DNA from: Monodelphis domestica | Taxonomy: Eukaryota; Chordata; Mammalia; Didelphimorphia; Didelphidae | DNA: 64,000 bases | Reading direction: 5' to 3' | NCBI RefSeq assembly: GCF_027887165.1 | Contig: NC_077227.1 | Span: forward strand, 62,476,107 to 62,540,106 | Shown: positions 48,301 through 58,711 of the stretch, piece after piece | How the letters are laid out: the number at the start of each line of letters is the position of its first letter | Numbering within the stretch: the first letter of the stretch is position 1 | Position numbers and translations under genes: made by a program | The notes under the pieces: generated by a model | What the model was told of the DNA's origin: nothing | Databases searched by the model: none | The model's input: only the letters and a program-made list of their open reading frames with translations

Positions 48301-51300
48301 CCGCCACAGCCACCGCTGAGCCCCCCTCTTCCCCCAATGACATTCCCGATGCCTCCAGCACCGCCGCCGCCGCCACGGAGCAGTCCCCCAAGAGCCCGGC
48401 CGGCACTGCCGCTGCCGCCGCCCTTACCTCCAAGGAATGAATTAACTAGGAACATTGTGGTGTCTTGGGGACCCTGATTTCGGTCTCCTGCCCTCGACGC
48501 AGCGCTGCGATCCGCTCCACTCGTCGCCAGCAGCCTCATTCAGTTTTTATGGCACAGATTTTCAGAAATTCCCTAATCACAAAGTGTAGCTTAAAGGATT
48601 ACAACTTTAAAGTGAATCTACTCCAGCTTCTTCATTTTATAGATAAGGAAACTGAGGCCCACAGAAGTCAATGTGACTTCCCATGTTACATAGGTATAAT
48701 CTGATAGACTAAGTTTAAAAGCCAGGTACTCTAATGGCACATGGATCATTCTTTCTGTGTACCATTCTACCTCTCTGTTTCTTGCTACCACAAAAAGTGC
48801 TCTTGTACATATTAATTATGGAACAATTCCCTCTGTCTTGGATTGAAGTGGTCAATAGTGGTCAAAGGATGGGACGAGTTCAGTCACTTTTTTCTTTTCT
48901 TTTAAACCCTTACCTTCTGATTTAGACTCAATACTGAGTAACAGTTCCAAAGCAGAAGAGTAGTAAGGGATAGAAAGTTGGGATTAAGTGACTTGCCCAG
49001 GATCACATAGCTATGAAGTGCCTGAGGTCAAGGACTTCCCATTTCTAGGTCTGGCTTTCTAACTAACTGCCCTTCAGTCACCTTTCAAGGATGGTTTTCT
49101 AAAGTGGTTGGACCAATTACAATAGAACTTCAGTTAAAATTGGCCAATAAAACAGAAAAGAAAAATGATAAATGTTGGGGGATGGGGTCATGGGAAAACT
49201 GGGACACTGCTATGCAATGTTGATGATGTGGTCACCTGATCAAACCTAACCTTTCTAGAGAGCAATTTGGAATGATGTCCAAAACTATGCATACCTTCTG
49301 ACCCTGCAATACCACCACAAGATCTGTATCTCAAAGAGATTTTTTTTTTAAGGGGGAAATATTGATAAAAAAAAAACATTTATTGCAGCTCTTTTTGTGG
49401 TAGCAAATAATGGTAAAAGTAAAGGGATGCCTATCCATTGGGAAATGGCTAAACAAGTTATATAATAGAATAATATTGTGCTATAAAGTAGGATGAGTTT
49501 GGAAAAACCTGGAAATATTTATATGATCTGATACAAAGTGAAGTGAGCAGAACCAGAACATTGTATACAATAATAGTATTCTCGGCAATACAGTGATCCA
49601 AGACAATCCCAGGGACTCATGATGAAAAAGTCTATCCACCTCCAAAGAAAGAAATGATGGAGTCTGAATGTAGGCCAAAAGATACTCTATTTTGCCTTTT
49701 GTCTTCACTTTTCCTTTAAGATATCTTCCACAAAATTTTTTTGAACACTACAGCTAACCAGATTGAGGAGCTCTCCTTTCTCACTTAGTACTTACACAGA
49801 AGATCCAGAATAGCTTTGTCTTGGTATCCCCAGGTATATGTGCTTGACTCAGCTATCCCAGAGGCCAAATGAGCTCTGCCAGCATTTAGCCAGGTGCCCA
49901 CATGGGAGAGGGCCATAGCAGGGTTTGGCACATAGTAAGGACTTTGGAAAAGGTCACCGAATTCAGCCCTTTCCTAAGCATTTAAGTGCCTCCTCAGGTG
50001 CCAGTCATTGTCCTAAGGGGCTGACTAAGGTACTTAAAGATTTCTACAGTTTCCATCTCCTCAGCAATTTAATTGAATAAGCACCTACTCTTTGCTGTGC
50101 TCAACCACCCTGTGAGTACTCATAAGAGACTGAAAGAAGGTAGGGATGTGCCCCTTGAGAAAAGGTGATAAGTTTTGGTGTCTTGCCAGAAACACAAGTT
50201 AAAAATAAAACTGGATCCAACCCTTTCCTAAGCATTTAAGTACCTCCTCTGTGCTAGTCATTGTCCCAATGGGCTGACTAAGGTACTTAAAGATTTCTAC
50301 AGTTTCCATTTCCTCAGCAGTTTAATTGAATAAGTACCTACTCTGCTGTGCTCAACCACCCTGTGAGTACTCATAAGAGACTGAAAGAAGGTAGGGATGT
50401 GCCCCTTGAGAAAAGGTGATAAGGTTTGGTGTCTTGCCAGAAACACAAGTTAAAAATAAAACTGGATCCAACCCTTTCCTAAGCATTTAAGTACCTCCTC
50501 TGTGCTAGTCATTGTCCCAATGGGCTGACTAAGGTACTTAAAGATTTCTACAGTTTCCATTTCCTCAGCAGTTTAATTGAATAAGTACCTACTCTGCTGT
50601 GCTCAACCACCCTGTGAGTACTCATAGGAGACTGAAAGAAGGTAGGGATGTGCCCCTTGAGAAAAGGTGATAAGGTTTGGTGTCTTGCCCTATCAAGTTC
50701 AGAGCCAAAGCAGTTTAAAGAAACACAAGTTAAAAATAAAACTGAATTCAGGTTAATGGACATCATGACATTTCTTCTCCCCACTTAGGTCTGGTTCCAA
50801 AACAGAAGAGCTAGACAAGGTAAAGGTCCAGACTCTCCCTCATCCACCACCTCAAGTAAAGAGATGGAACAGCAGGAGAATTCATCACCAAGTCAAATTC
50901 TGAAAAAGGACCTCTCTGAGAATGATCAGTCTTCATCTAAGGAATCTGAGTCTGGCTCCTGCACAGGTCTGGAGCCCAGGCAGGAAACTAGCCAAAAGAG
51001 TAGCCTCTCCCTAGAGAGGAGGTGGCTGGCTTCAACTCCACAAGCTGCTCATTCAGGATACAGTGGTTCCCCAAACCATCACTCTGTCTCTTCCCCAACA
51101 GTGAGACCTTCCACTCAGGCAATGCCCAAGGGAAGCTCCTACTTGCGTAGGAGTCAGCTATACACAAGCTATTACCAATCGTCTTTTCTGAGTTCCCAGG
51201 AGTCCCCATATCAGCTGCGGCATTCTCACCCCCAGCAGGTACCAAGTATGCTGCCCTCAATGCCCCAACATCCTACCTTGCAGTCTCAACAGGAGACTTC

Positions 51301-52105
51301 AGATCTGTATCAGTCCCTACAGGATCATGAAAGCCAGATACAACCATCCCCATTGGTGAAGATGGAAGAACAACCATATTTTAGCCAGACACAAGAAATG
51401 CAGCTCACCAATCTACCTGGAATAACTATGGAGACTGAGTCAACATTGCTTCCTTCTAGTGGACATCTGGCTGTCCCACTGGAAGGTCTAGCTGTCCCTC
51501 ACAAACACCTGGCTGCCCCTCAGGGACACTTTCCTGCCCCTCAGGGACACTTTCCTGCCCCCCAGGGACATTTTCCTGCCCCCCAGGGACATTTTCCTGC
51601 CCCCCAGGGACACTTGCCTGCCCTCCAGGGACACTTTCCTGCCCCCCAGGGACACTTTCCTGCCCCCCAGGGACACTTGCCTGCCCCCCAGGGACACTTG
51701 CCTGTCCCCCAGGGACACTTGCCTGACCCTCAGCAACATTTCACTGGCCCCCTGGGAGATCTACCTGTCCCCCAAGGACACCTCTCTGTCCCTCATGAAT
51801 ACCTGTCTGCCACCCAGGGACACTTGCCTGCTCCTCAGGGACATTTGGCTGACACCCTAGCTATCTCCCAGGGACACCTGTCTGTCCCTCACGAACACTT
51901 GACTGCCCCTCAAGAATACCCGACTGCCTCCCAAATGACCGCCTATCAGGGGCATCTGATCACCCATGATGGAAACCTGACTACCCTCCAGGAAAACCTG
52001 GCTACCCTACAAGAACACTTGACTGCTCCTCAGGAACACCTGGATGACCCTATGGAAGATCTAGTTGTCTCCCAGGGTCACCTGATGCCCCCCTGGAAAA
52101 TATGA
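45386..52105 (+). CDS. PRD-class (DUX-like) single-homeodomain protein, gene A
   Basis: Three exons: 45386-45422, 46420-46577 and 50789-52105, with GTAAGT donors and AG acceptors. The 1512-nt frame is open and gives 503 residues. The homeodomain spans residues 20-79: KRRKRTQFT, then FERNPYPGIGEREELSRM and ESRIQ|VWFQNRRARQ. The intron falls between homeodomain positions 46 and 47, as in PRD-class genes. F8, L16, F20, W48, F49, N51 and R53 are present; position 50 is Q. NPYPGI, REEL and ESRIQ resemble DUX-family homeodomains. It is likely a nuclear transcription factor. Residues about 91-290 are S/P/Q-rich, with a SUMO-type VKME at 51356-51367. About 290-500 is a heptad array of the (A/V)PQGH(F/L)P type, about 30 units. 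A paralogue of gene B at 62353-63804. Exact orthology (DUX, CPHX or a marsupial-only gene) is open. Confidence 0.85.
45581..45804 (+). mobile_element. SINE (WSINE1-like) in intron 1 of gene A, target duplication
   Basis: Body about 45591-45795, flanked by ACTTTTACT at both ends. Full length. Confidence 0.92.
45920..46220 (+). mobile_element. L1 ORF2 3' fragment in intron 1 of gene A
   Basis: GCGTCTCTGACAAATGCTTC, CTCAATTGCTAAGTGATAAA and GAGAAATGCAAATTAAAATA in the L1 order. Old. Confidence 0.65.
47020..48543 (-). pseudogene. CAPNS1: Processed pseudogene of CAPNS1 (calpain small subunit 1)
   Basis: Intronless minus-strand copy, body 47028-48535, flanked by the 8-bp duplication TCATTCAG at both ends. 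A degenerate poly-A tail is at 47028-47048 and an AATAAA lies just before it. The reading frame starts at 48455 (MFLVNSFLGGK) and reaches a TGA at 47678-47680 after WLQLTMYS. The glycine-rich domain and the EF-hand (penta-EF) domain are recognisable: ESEEVRQFRRL, ELMNILNKV, LGFEEFKYLWNNIKKWQAIYKQ, GNMDFDNFISCLV and FRAFKSLDKDGIGQI. The frame shifts after NKV (near 48075-48085), a short segment is deleted before it, and TAG stands after TDC (about 47928). So it is not translated as a calpain subunit. It is antisense within intron 2 of homeobox gene A. The local high GC comes from the parent gene. Confidence 0.92.
48570..48735 (-). mobile_element. CORE-SINE (MIR-like)
   Basis: ATTTTATAGATAAGGAAACTGAGGCCCACA-type core and CATGTTACATAGGTATAATC; the orientation is tentative. 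Confidence 0.45.
48895..49075 (-). mobile_element. SINE (WSINE1-like), some deletions
   Basis: AAACCCTTACCTTCTGATTT to CTAACTAACTGCCCTTC. In intron 2 of gene A. Confidence 0.75.
49125..49735 (+). mobile_element. L1 3' end in intron 2 of gene A
   Basis: GAGAGCAATTTGGAATGATG, GCATACCTTCTGACCCTGCA and AAGTGAGCAGAACCAGAACA in the L1 order. Diverged. Confidence 0.65.
49967..50740 (+). repeat. Tandem triplication of a ~251-bp unit before the last exon of gene A
   Basis: Units start at 49967, 50221 and 50472 with CCCTTTCCTAAGCATTTAAG (steps of 254 and 251 bp). Each contains GGGCTGACTAAGGTACTTAA and CTCAACCACCCTGTGAGTAC. Units 2 and 3 are nearly identical and unit 1 is more diverged. The array ends about 50 bp before the acceptor at 50787-50788. 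It is not a known mobile element to me and has no coding sense. Confidence 0.9.
51460..52090 (+). repeat. 21-bp coding repeat array in gene A
   Basis: Units of the type CCCCAGGGACACTTTCCTGC encode the heptad APQGHFP/APQGHLP. About 30 units, near-identical in 51505-51725 and more diverged towards the end (TLQENLA, APQEHLD). The period stays a multiple of three. Confidence 0.9.
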
Positions 52106-52680
52106 TTGGTTTCTTTTGAGATATGACAAAAAAGAGACCAGATCCTAACCTACTCTTCAGATCCTCAGATCCGAGTGCCATGTCATGCCCCCCTCAGAGA
52201 CAGAACTGAGTACCATCACCCTCCCTCACCCACCTCCACCCACACAGGGGAGGAGGCTCTCCCATTAGGTTGCTGGGCAGCAGAAGAGATGATATGAAAA
52301 ATATCATCAGGCACAGAAGATGGGGGAAGGGAGCAGCTCCATCCAAGTCCCTCTGCCTTTCTAGCAATGAACTCTGGGTAGGGGGCAGGTGGCCACATGC
52401 CCACCAAGAGAGCTCTACATACCATCTTTGGCACTCATACCATAGGTTTGCCAACACCGGACTAGACAATGGGGGTCAAGTGACTTGCCCAGGGTCACTC
52501 AGCTGGGAAGTGTCTGGCATCAAATTTGAACCCAGAACCTGGATTCACCCCCAGAATAGCCTGGATTAAAGAATTAAAATTAATCCCCTTAAGGACTGCC
52601 TCAGAAAATGGGGCATGATCTTCCATTGTATTTTCTATTTCTATTGTATGAAGATACAATATGTAGATTATTAAAGTTAA
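52106..52680 (+). other. Probable 3' region of gene A
   Basis: Follows the TGA at 52103-52105. GATTGGTTT at 52104 and ATATGAC just after it align with the C-terminal coding part of gene B in another frame. A SINE remnant lies at about 52465-52545. An ATTAAA at 52670-52675 is a possible polyadenylation signal. Confidence 0.35.
52465..52545 (-). mobile_element. SINE core remnant
   Basis: CAATGGGGGTCAAGTGACTT, CAGGGTCACTCAGCTGGGAA and TTTGAACCCAGAACCT only. Confidence 0.7.
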
Positions 52681-53034
52681 ATTGAGTCAGAACTCTGACC
52701 TGACCAACAGAGATGTCCTTTCTGCAGTACTGCCTCTGAATTTTTATTTCTTCTGAGTAAGTTTGAGTTTATTCTATTCTTTTTTGTTAAGACCAGGTTA
52801 AATTGCCCAGCTATCTCTTTTGGGTCATGCCTTCCAGGTGTAATAGCAGATGTTAGAGGAAATTCGGCACCAAGATAAAAGAATTTGGGATCCTCTGTAA
52901 GATGGTAAAATTTTTCATGTATTGGGTGTGTTGAAATCAAAGTAAGTCAAAGTTGTTACCAGGGTGTTTTCCTGAAGACTTAAGATACAACAAGGTCCTA
53001 CCTTCCTTGCCATACTGTTGGGTTTTTACTTTTT

Positions 53035-53222
53035 ATTCTTATTATTTTTTTAATCTTTACCTTCCATCTTAAGATCAATACTACTTTGTGTGTATATATA
53101 TATATATTGACCTTTGATAAGGGCTGGGCTTGGCTAAGAAGTGTCTGAGGTCACATTTGAACCCAAGACCTCTCATCTTTAGGCTTGGTATTCTATTCAT
53201 TGAGTTACTTAGCCACCCAACA
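53035..53222 (-). mobile_element. SINE (WSINE1-like), damaged
   Basis: TTAATCTTTACCTTCCATCTT to GAGTTACTTAGCCACCCAAC, with a TATATA insertion and a deleted middle. Confidence 0.65.
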
Positions 53223-53244
53223 TACTATAAAGTTTTGTTTGTTT

Positions 53245-53440
53245 GTTTAATACTTGCTGTCTGTCTTATAATCAAGACTCTATTGGTTCCAAGGCAGAAG
53301 AGCAGTAAAGAGCTACATAATTGGGATCAAGTAATTTGCTCAGGGTCACATAGCTAGGAAGTTGCTGAGCTCATATTTGAACCCAGGACCTCCCATCCCT
53401 GAGCCTGGCTCTCAATCCACTGAGCCACCTAGCTGCCCTC
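53245..53440 (-). mobile_element. SINE (WSINE1-like)
   Basis: TAATACTTGCTGTCTGTCTT to GAGCCACCTAGCTGCCCTCC. It lies end to end with the SINE at 53035-53222. Confidence 0.82.
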
Positions 53441-53857
53441 CCATACTGTTAGGTTTTAACACAACCACTAGATAATCAGAGTTTTTAGTCTGTGTGTGTG
53501 TGCTTATTTGTTCCCCAAAATGTTGTTGTCGTTCAGCTTACCAACTTCCCAGTAGAAGAAAAAAAATCTCTCCCTATCGATATATATTTGGAGCTAATTA
53601 ATGATTAGTAGAAATAATCAAAAAGGGCTAAAACTCCTTTAATTATAACCCCAAACAGGCTGTATTGGCTGAATGTCAAGGGAGATGCTATAGGTAAAAC
53701 CATTATTTGCAGGATCTTTAAGAAGTCAAAAGAAAAAAATCAAAACATGTTTGTTATTATTTGCTGCTCCTTGGTAGAATTAATGTCATTTAAAGGAAAG
53801 GGTGAAATTGTGCTAAGCTTTTATCACTAGGAGGGAGCTACTCTAGAAAGTAAAAGA

Positions 53858-54352
53858 AGGGGGCAGCTAAGTGTCTCAGGGGATAGAGAACCAGACCTTG
53901 AATTGGGAAGACCCAGATTCAGTCCGGATCTCAGATATATAGCTACTTCCTAGCTGTATGACCATGGGCAAGTCACAACCCCAATTGCCTAGCCCTATGT
54001 AATTACAATTCTCTCCCCAGAACTCTCTTTCCCAGCTTCCCATTTTCCTTGTCACCTTACATGCTAATGCAGGGAGGACATATTTTGGTGTAGCTCCTCC
54101 CTCTCTCCCTCTCTCTCTCTGCTCCAAGGGAGGAGGTTTTAGAGGTTGGATGAGAGCCAGGCAGGAGAACTTCACCCATGAGTTTTACTCAGGGTTTTTA
54201 CTTTTGTCCTGTTATTTCCTCTACTTCAAGTAATTACTAAAAATCTTATAAAATATGATACTTGGAGTTATTTGGATATTAATTTAAATTTTACAGTCCT
54301 TACTGCTCTTCTGCCTTGGAACTATATTTGATTCTAACACAGAAGGTTAAAG
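53858..54352 (+). mobile_element. SINE (WSINE1-like) split by a ~300-bp insertion
   Basis: Head and core at 53858-53996 (GGGGGCAGCTAAGTGTCTCA to AATTGCCTAGCCCTA), tail at about 54297-54352 (CCTTACTGCTCTTCTGCCTT to ACAGAAGG). The element between is listed separately. Confidence 0.75.
53997..54296 (+). mobile_element. LTR-like insertion in the SINE
   Basis: Begins TGTAATTACAATTC and ends TTTAAATTTTACA. The end region CTTATAAAATATGATACTTG resembles the corresponding part of the larger LTRs (CTATAAAACCCAATTGACTTG). Short for an LTR; the target duplication is not clean. A fossil. Confidence 0.45.
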
Positions 54353-54495
54353 TTGACAAGTTTAAAATTCTCCGGAGATTATATTTTAATTTATAATTGA
54401 GTCAAAGAAAACAAAGGCACCAGTCACAGGTGGCCAGCTGTTCCCTTCACAAGCCTCCTTCCCTATTCAATGCTCCCTGGAGATTGCATTACTCC

Positions 54496-55653
54496 TAGCT
54501 GTAAATCTTGAAATCTCTCAGACTTGTGAATGTTAAAAATTTCCCCATCGGGGAATTCTTAATTGGAACAAATTCCCTACTAAGAAACATTCCCTATTTT
54601 TGATGTGAGAACTCACATCAGGATCAGAAATGGGAGGACCTCTACTCCAACTGTACTTAAGACTGCTTTAGGAGAGAAAACTCCTTGCTAAACAATGAAA
54701 GTACTTGGACCCATGCTTATAATAAGGCAAGGAGCTCTTTGAGCCATGCCTGTTTTTAGAATTGATACAATGGGATGCTAGGTACCTATAAAGGTTGGGC
54801 AGGTTTTCTCTTGATGGGATTAGTCGACTCAGCTGTGTTTTCTCTTGTTCAGACTTACTGAGGATCTTGGTCGACACAGCAGCATTTTTTCTGATTCAGA
54901 CTTCCTGAGGAGATTGGTCGACTTAGCAGGAATTTAGATGGGCAGCCCTTTCGAAAGTGTCTACAGTGATTGGTAGATGTAGGGACTTAGGGGAGGTGAC
55001 ATGGGAGAAAAACCCCTATATAAGAAAAAGCAGAATCTCTTGAGGATATATGTATCCTTTTGGAGGATCTCTGATGAGGACCGAAAGAATCTCTTGAGAG
55101 AGGCTCTGGAGAAGGGAAGCTCTTGGAGGACAATCTCTAAGGAGGTCTTGCTGGAGCTCCTCTAAGGGGACTCTGTCCCTCTGGAGGCTCTGGAGAGAGG
55201 CCTTTTGGAACAGTCTCTGGCCGGAAGGCTCTCTGGTGAAGTCAGCTGAGATGGAGCTGGCCTGGTGACACTAGAATCCTTGTTTAGTCAGACCTTGTAG
55301 TGAGTGTTAAAAAACTGACTGATTTCTCTCTCAAGACTCAGGTCTAGGCCATATTGGCTTGAGGCCCTTCATACTTATTCCTTTCTTACTCTCTCTCTCT
55401 CTTTCTTTGATTACCCATTGTATTGTTAATTAAAATCTCTATAAAACCCAATTGACTTGGTTGGGTATTTGAATAATTGGGAATATTTCCCTGGCGACCA
55501 CCTTATATTTGATTTAAAAACCAAGACACTATAGTGAAACATATTTCTTAGGTCAAATTTACTCACCCTCTCTTATATCTATCACAATTTATATCTTCCA
55601 CCATTTTAACTCACTATGGTTTAAGACCTCAACCATTTTAAATCTCACATAGC
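54496..55653 (+). mobile_element. Solo LTR B, endogenous retrovirus
   Basis: LTR body 54500-55649, TGTAAATCTTG to AAATCTCACA, with a 4-bp duplication TAGC on both sides. Same family as LTR A (10496-11562) along its whole length. No internal region attached. A fossil. Confidence 0.82.
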
Positions 55654-55669
55654 TATTAGTCAAACTGTT

Positions 55670-56335
55670 GTGGGAGAATGAATGCTGGTCCTCACCTACA
55701 AAATTACAGCTCAGATCCCTTCATCTGATGGCAGGAAAGTTTATTCAAGGATATTACAGATAATATGGCCAGGGGTTTGGAAATAGCAAAATCAGGATTT
55801 CAGATTTCTAGATTTCTTGAGGATCTAGGGGATTGCCCCCTCCCATCCTCAGGAACTCTACATCCTCCCCCTCAGAATGTTCCTCTCCTAGGCATCCCAG
55901 GTGTGTTCCAAGCTAAAAATCCAGAAAATGGGTAGCAAAGAGGCACACACTTTTCCAGGTGGAGGTGTATTTTAAGGATTTTCATGTCATGGGATAAGTT
56001 TCAGGACATAGAAAAAGAAAGGGGAATTGTAATTGTAAAGATCTTCCTTAATGGCAAAGATCCCCAGTGCACATGTGTAATGTTCTCTCCTATGTCCTGC
56101 TTAACATTATCTGTCACCAGGAGAGCTTGGATGCCCTCTCCTTCAGGCTTGGAATGTTAGATAAGCTTCTATCAGCTGGGAGGAAGGCACAAGGAAAGCA
56201 CAGGGTAATATGTATAGGGGGTAGAAAACACAGGGTTGGTATCCATCATTCTAATTGTACATTGTAATTGTATCTGCTAACTAGTAAAAGCATAGGATCT
56301 CAAAGCACCATTTCTCATTCTCCACCAGGACACAA
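55670..56335 (-). mobile_element. Possible LTR, ends uncertain
   Basis: TGTGGGAGAATGAATGC near 55669 and TCATTCTCCACCA near 56320 form near-matching inverted ends. AAGTTTATTCAAGGATATTA near 55739 resembles the minus-strand signal region of the LTR at 36291-36723. No target duplication found. A fossil if correct. Confidence 0.4.
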
Positions 56336-56489
56336 CCCCATCAACACTATGGGCATATCAGTGCTCATCTAGCTACCTCCTCTCACCATGATTCAGAGAC
56401 CAAAGAGACCTACTTCTTCTCAGGACACAAATTTATATTTTCTATGACTCAGTGACATTACTGGAGAGCAGGAATTACACAGGACAAGA

Positions 56490-56740
56490 GGCAAATGTCT
56501 TCCAGGTCATGTCTGACTCTTCCTTTCCCGTTATAGGGTTTTCTTGGAAAGATGCCAGAATGGTTTGCCCTTTCCTTCTCCAGATCATTTATTTTACAGG
56601 TGGGGAAACTGAGGCAAACAGGGTGAACTGACTTGCCCAGAGGTACCCAGCTAGTCAAATGTCTGAGGCCAGATTTGAACTCAGGAAGATGACTCCTTCT
56701 GATTCCAGACCCTGCACTCTGCACACTATGGCACCCTCAG
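56490..56740 (-). mobile_element. MAR1-type SINE
   Basis: GGTTTTCTTGGAAAGATGCC, TGGGGAAACTGAGGCAAACA, then CCAGATTTGAACTCAGGAAG. On the minus strand this gives head, core and RTE-type tail. Confidence 0.75.
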
Positions 56741-57175
56741 TGGTCCTACACAGTAAACCTTGGTGCCCAAAGTTAAAGATTACTGATTGTTATCCTTTGT
56801 ATTCAGGGAAGATCAAGATACCATCACTGGATGATGATGTCTTTTGACTTTCAAATCAATTGGATTTAAGTGAGGCAGAGCAGCACATTCCTCAGCCTCA
56901 CTCTTCCAGTCATCCTTATGTGCTAAGAGGCAAGATGAGTCAGGACAACTGGGGATGGTTCAGGATACAGTGGATGCCTTGGCTTCTTCCATGTCTGAGC
57001 CAGCTCTGAAATGAGACATTCAGACAAAGTTCTGTTTGGCAGGACGGTGGGTATTGAGACCTCCCTGAATAAACTACTTCAGGAGGTGCTCCATCGATGC
57101 AGTGTACAATCCCTGCCCAGCTAAACAATTGTCAAAGCTCTACCAAATCCCAAATAATCAACTCTCCATGTAGAC
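56741..57175. other. Unassigned stretch
   Basis: No coding signal. The block 56925-57125 (AGGCAAGATGAGTCAGGACA to TGCCCAGCTAAACAATTGTC) has the look of a mid-repetitive marsupial element, but I cannot name it. Confidence 0.3.
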
Positions 57176-57179
57176 AACA

Positions 57180-57285
57180 GACCCAGCGTCAGGAGTACTT
57201 GTGTGCCCCTAGGCAAGCCACAATTGTCTAGCCCCAATGAGGCTCATTTGTCTTAGAATTGATATTAAGAGAGAAAGATAGAGAA
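57180..57285 (+). mobile_element. Degenerate SINE (WSINE1-like)
   Basis: GCGTCAGGAGTACTTGTGTG, TAGGCAAGCCACAATTGTCT and CTTAGAATTGATATTAAGAG. Confidence 0.5.
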
Positions 57286-57404
57286 GGGGGGGACATACTC
57301 AGGGAGCAAAAGGAAGGACATAATCCATATAGACATGCATGTATACACACAGACGTAACAAAGATATGCCCAGAGCTATCAAAGTCCTTGCATACAGGTG
57401 AAGT

Positions 57405-57405
<1 letters not shown>

Positions 57406-57442
<37 letters not shown>
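57406..57442 (+). repeat. (CA)n microsatellite
   Basis: Run of alternating AC/CA. Confidence 0.95.
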
Positions 57443-57443
<1 letters not shown>

Positions 57444-57539
57444 TACAAAGGCTCTCACAAATGCAAACACCCACATTGAAGTAGGTTCCCAAATACACCC
57501 AGAGACTACATTCCAGGGTTAAAACTATTTTCTGAATAA

Positions 57540-58085
57540 AAGTTATAGACATTTGTCTCCATAGGAATTGGGGGTGATGTTGCCAACCATCACACTTTGC
57601 TCCTTGGAATTGGTAGTAGTCTCTCGGTAACTGAGGATGACGGTTGTCTTTGCGTTTTTGTGTGCAAAGACACCTGTGCATGAAGATTTAAGTGGAAAAG
57701 TCGATGCACAGAGACAGTCCCACTCTCTTGGCGTTGGAAGCCTGGGTCCAGTAGCACAAAAAATTATTATGTCTGGAGACTTCCTCAACTGCATTGGATG
57801 GCCGTGTTGTCTTTTGTGCTCCAACACTCCCTTAGCACTCCACAGTGCTTTGCTGCGTCGCCCTCTCAGCTGTTGAACCTTCTTATTGGTTTCTTCTGTC
57901 TGTTCAGCCGAAGCAGTCTTCACATGCTGGGTGAGCAAAGCCCTAGTTCACCAGGGGTCGACGACGAAGACCCGATGGCTACCCTTACAAGGTTTAGCCG
58001 GCTTGTCGAAGCTGTTGCCCAGGGTGTGGCCACTGCTGCATGCTAGCAGCTACTAGGAGCCACAAGTGAGAGCTGGGTGTCAGGT
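57540..58085. other. Unrecognised CpG-containing block
   Basis: About 545 bp with clearly more CpG than its flanks (CTCTCGGTAACTGAGGATGA, GGGTCGACGACGAAGACCCG, TTAGCCGGCTTGTCGAAGC). Open frames of 131 codons (minus) and 79-82 codons (plus) cross it, none with a domain I recognise. It could be a mid-repetitive retroposed unit, a retrocopy of an unknown transcript, or a regulatory element. No function claimed. Confidence 0.35.
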
Positions 58086-58394
58086 GAGGAGTCTCCAAAT
58101 CTAAACAACTCCATTCATTCAGGGCTGAACCATCAGCTCCTATGGTCCCTTGGCCCCAACTACTTTGGTTACACAGGCCAGTCCAAGCTATTTCATCAAA
58201 TCCAAGACATGTCTCTTTCTCTTTTGGAGTTCATTAGACTCACTGGAAGTCATACAGTGACCTCTGGGTCACTGTGTAATCAACCCTTGAGTAAGAAGTC
58301 CATTTCACAAAGTGATGTCAAGGGAAAATGGTCCATCTTCCTTGTTACTTTGGACCCATTTGCTTTTTTTCCTCCTTGGAGTGGAAGTAGAATT

Positions 58395-58550
58395 ACAGGT
58401 CAGAGCTAGTAGAAACCTTGGTTTCCCCTTCCCATTTTGAAGGAGACTAAAGACCAGATAGGGGAGGGAACATGTTGAAAATCACACAGCTGGTTGTTGG
58501 CAAGACCAGGACTTCTGTCTCAAAGATCAGTGCTTCTTTCACTACATTTT
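58395..58550 (+). mobile_element. CORE-SINE (MIR-like)
   Basis: GGTCAGAGCTAGTAGAAACC, AATCACACAGCTGGTTGTTG and GGACTTCTGTCTCAAAGATC. Confidence 0.45.
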
Positions 58551-58711
58551 TGTCTCCCAAGGTAGAAAGATGATGAGGAAGGAAGCTTCTTGAAAAGCTA
58601 TCAATCAAGAAGTATTTAGTAAGTTTGTACCAGACACTTGTGGAAAGGAAAACTAAAGCAAGTTCTGGACTTTCTGTCACTGAATTGGAATCAACAGCAG
58701 TGGGAGTGTTA

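Noticed and set aside
49967-50740. CRISPR-like or satellite array
   Set aside because: Three long units with no spacers; a plain tandem triplication in a vertebrate intron.
46578-50788. A second homeodomain, as in double-homeobox DUX genes
   Set aside because: I looked for another VWFQN/IWFQN-type exon in intron 2 of gene A and found only SINE, L1, the CAPNS1 retrocopy and the triplicated unit.
51488-51739. Minus-strand SLGGRQV-type repeat peptide
   Set aside because: Antisense reading of the heptad array of gene A.
57543-57938. 131-codon minus-strand open frame
   Set aside because: No domain recognised, and frames are open on both strands. Kept only as an unrecognised block.
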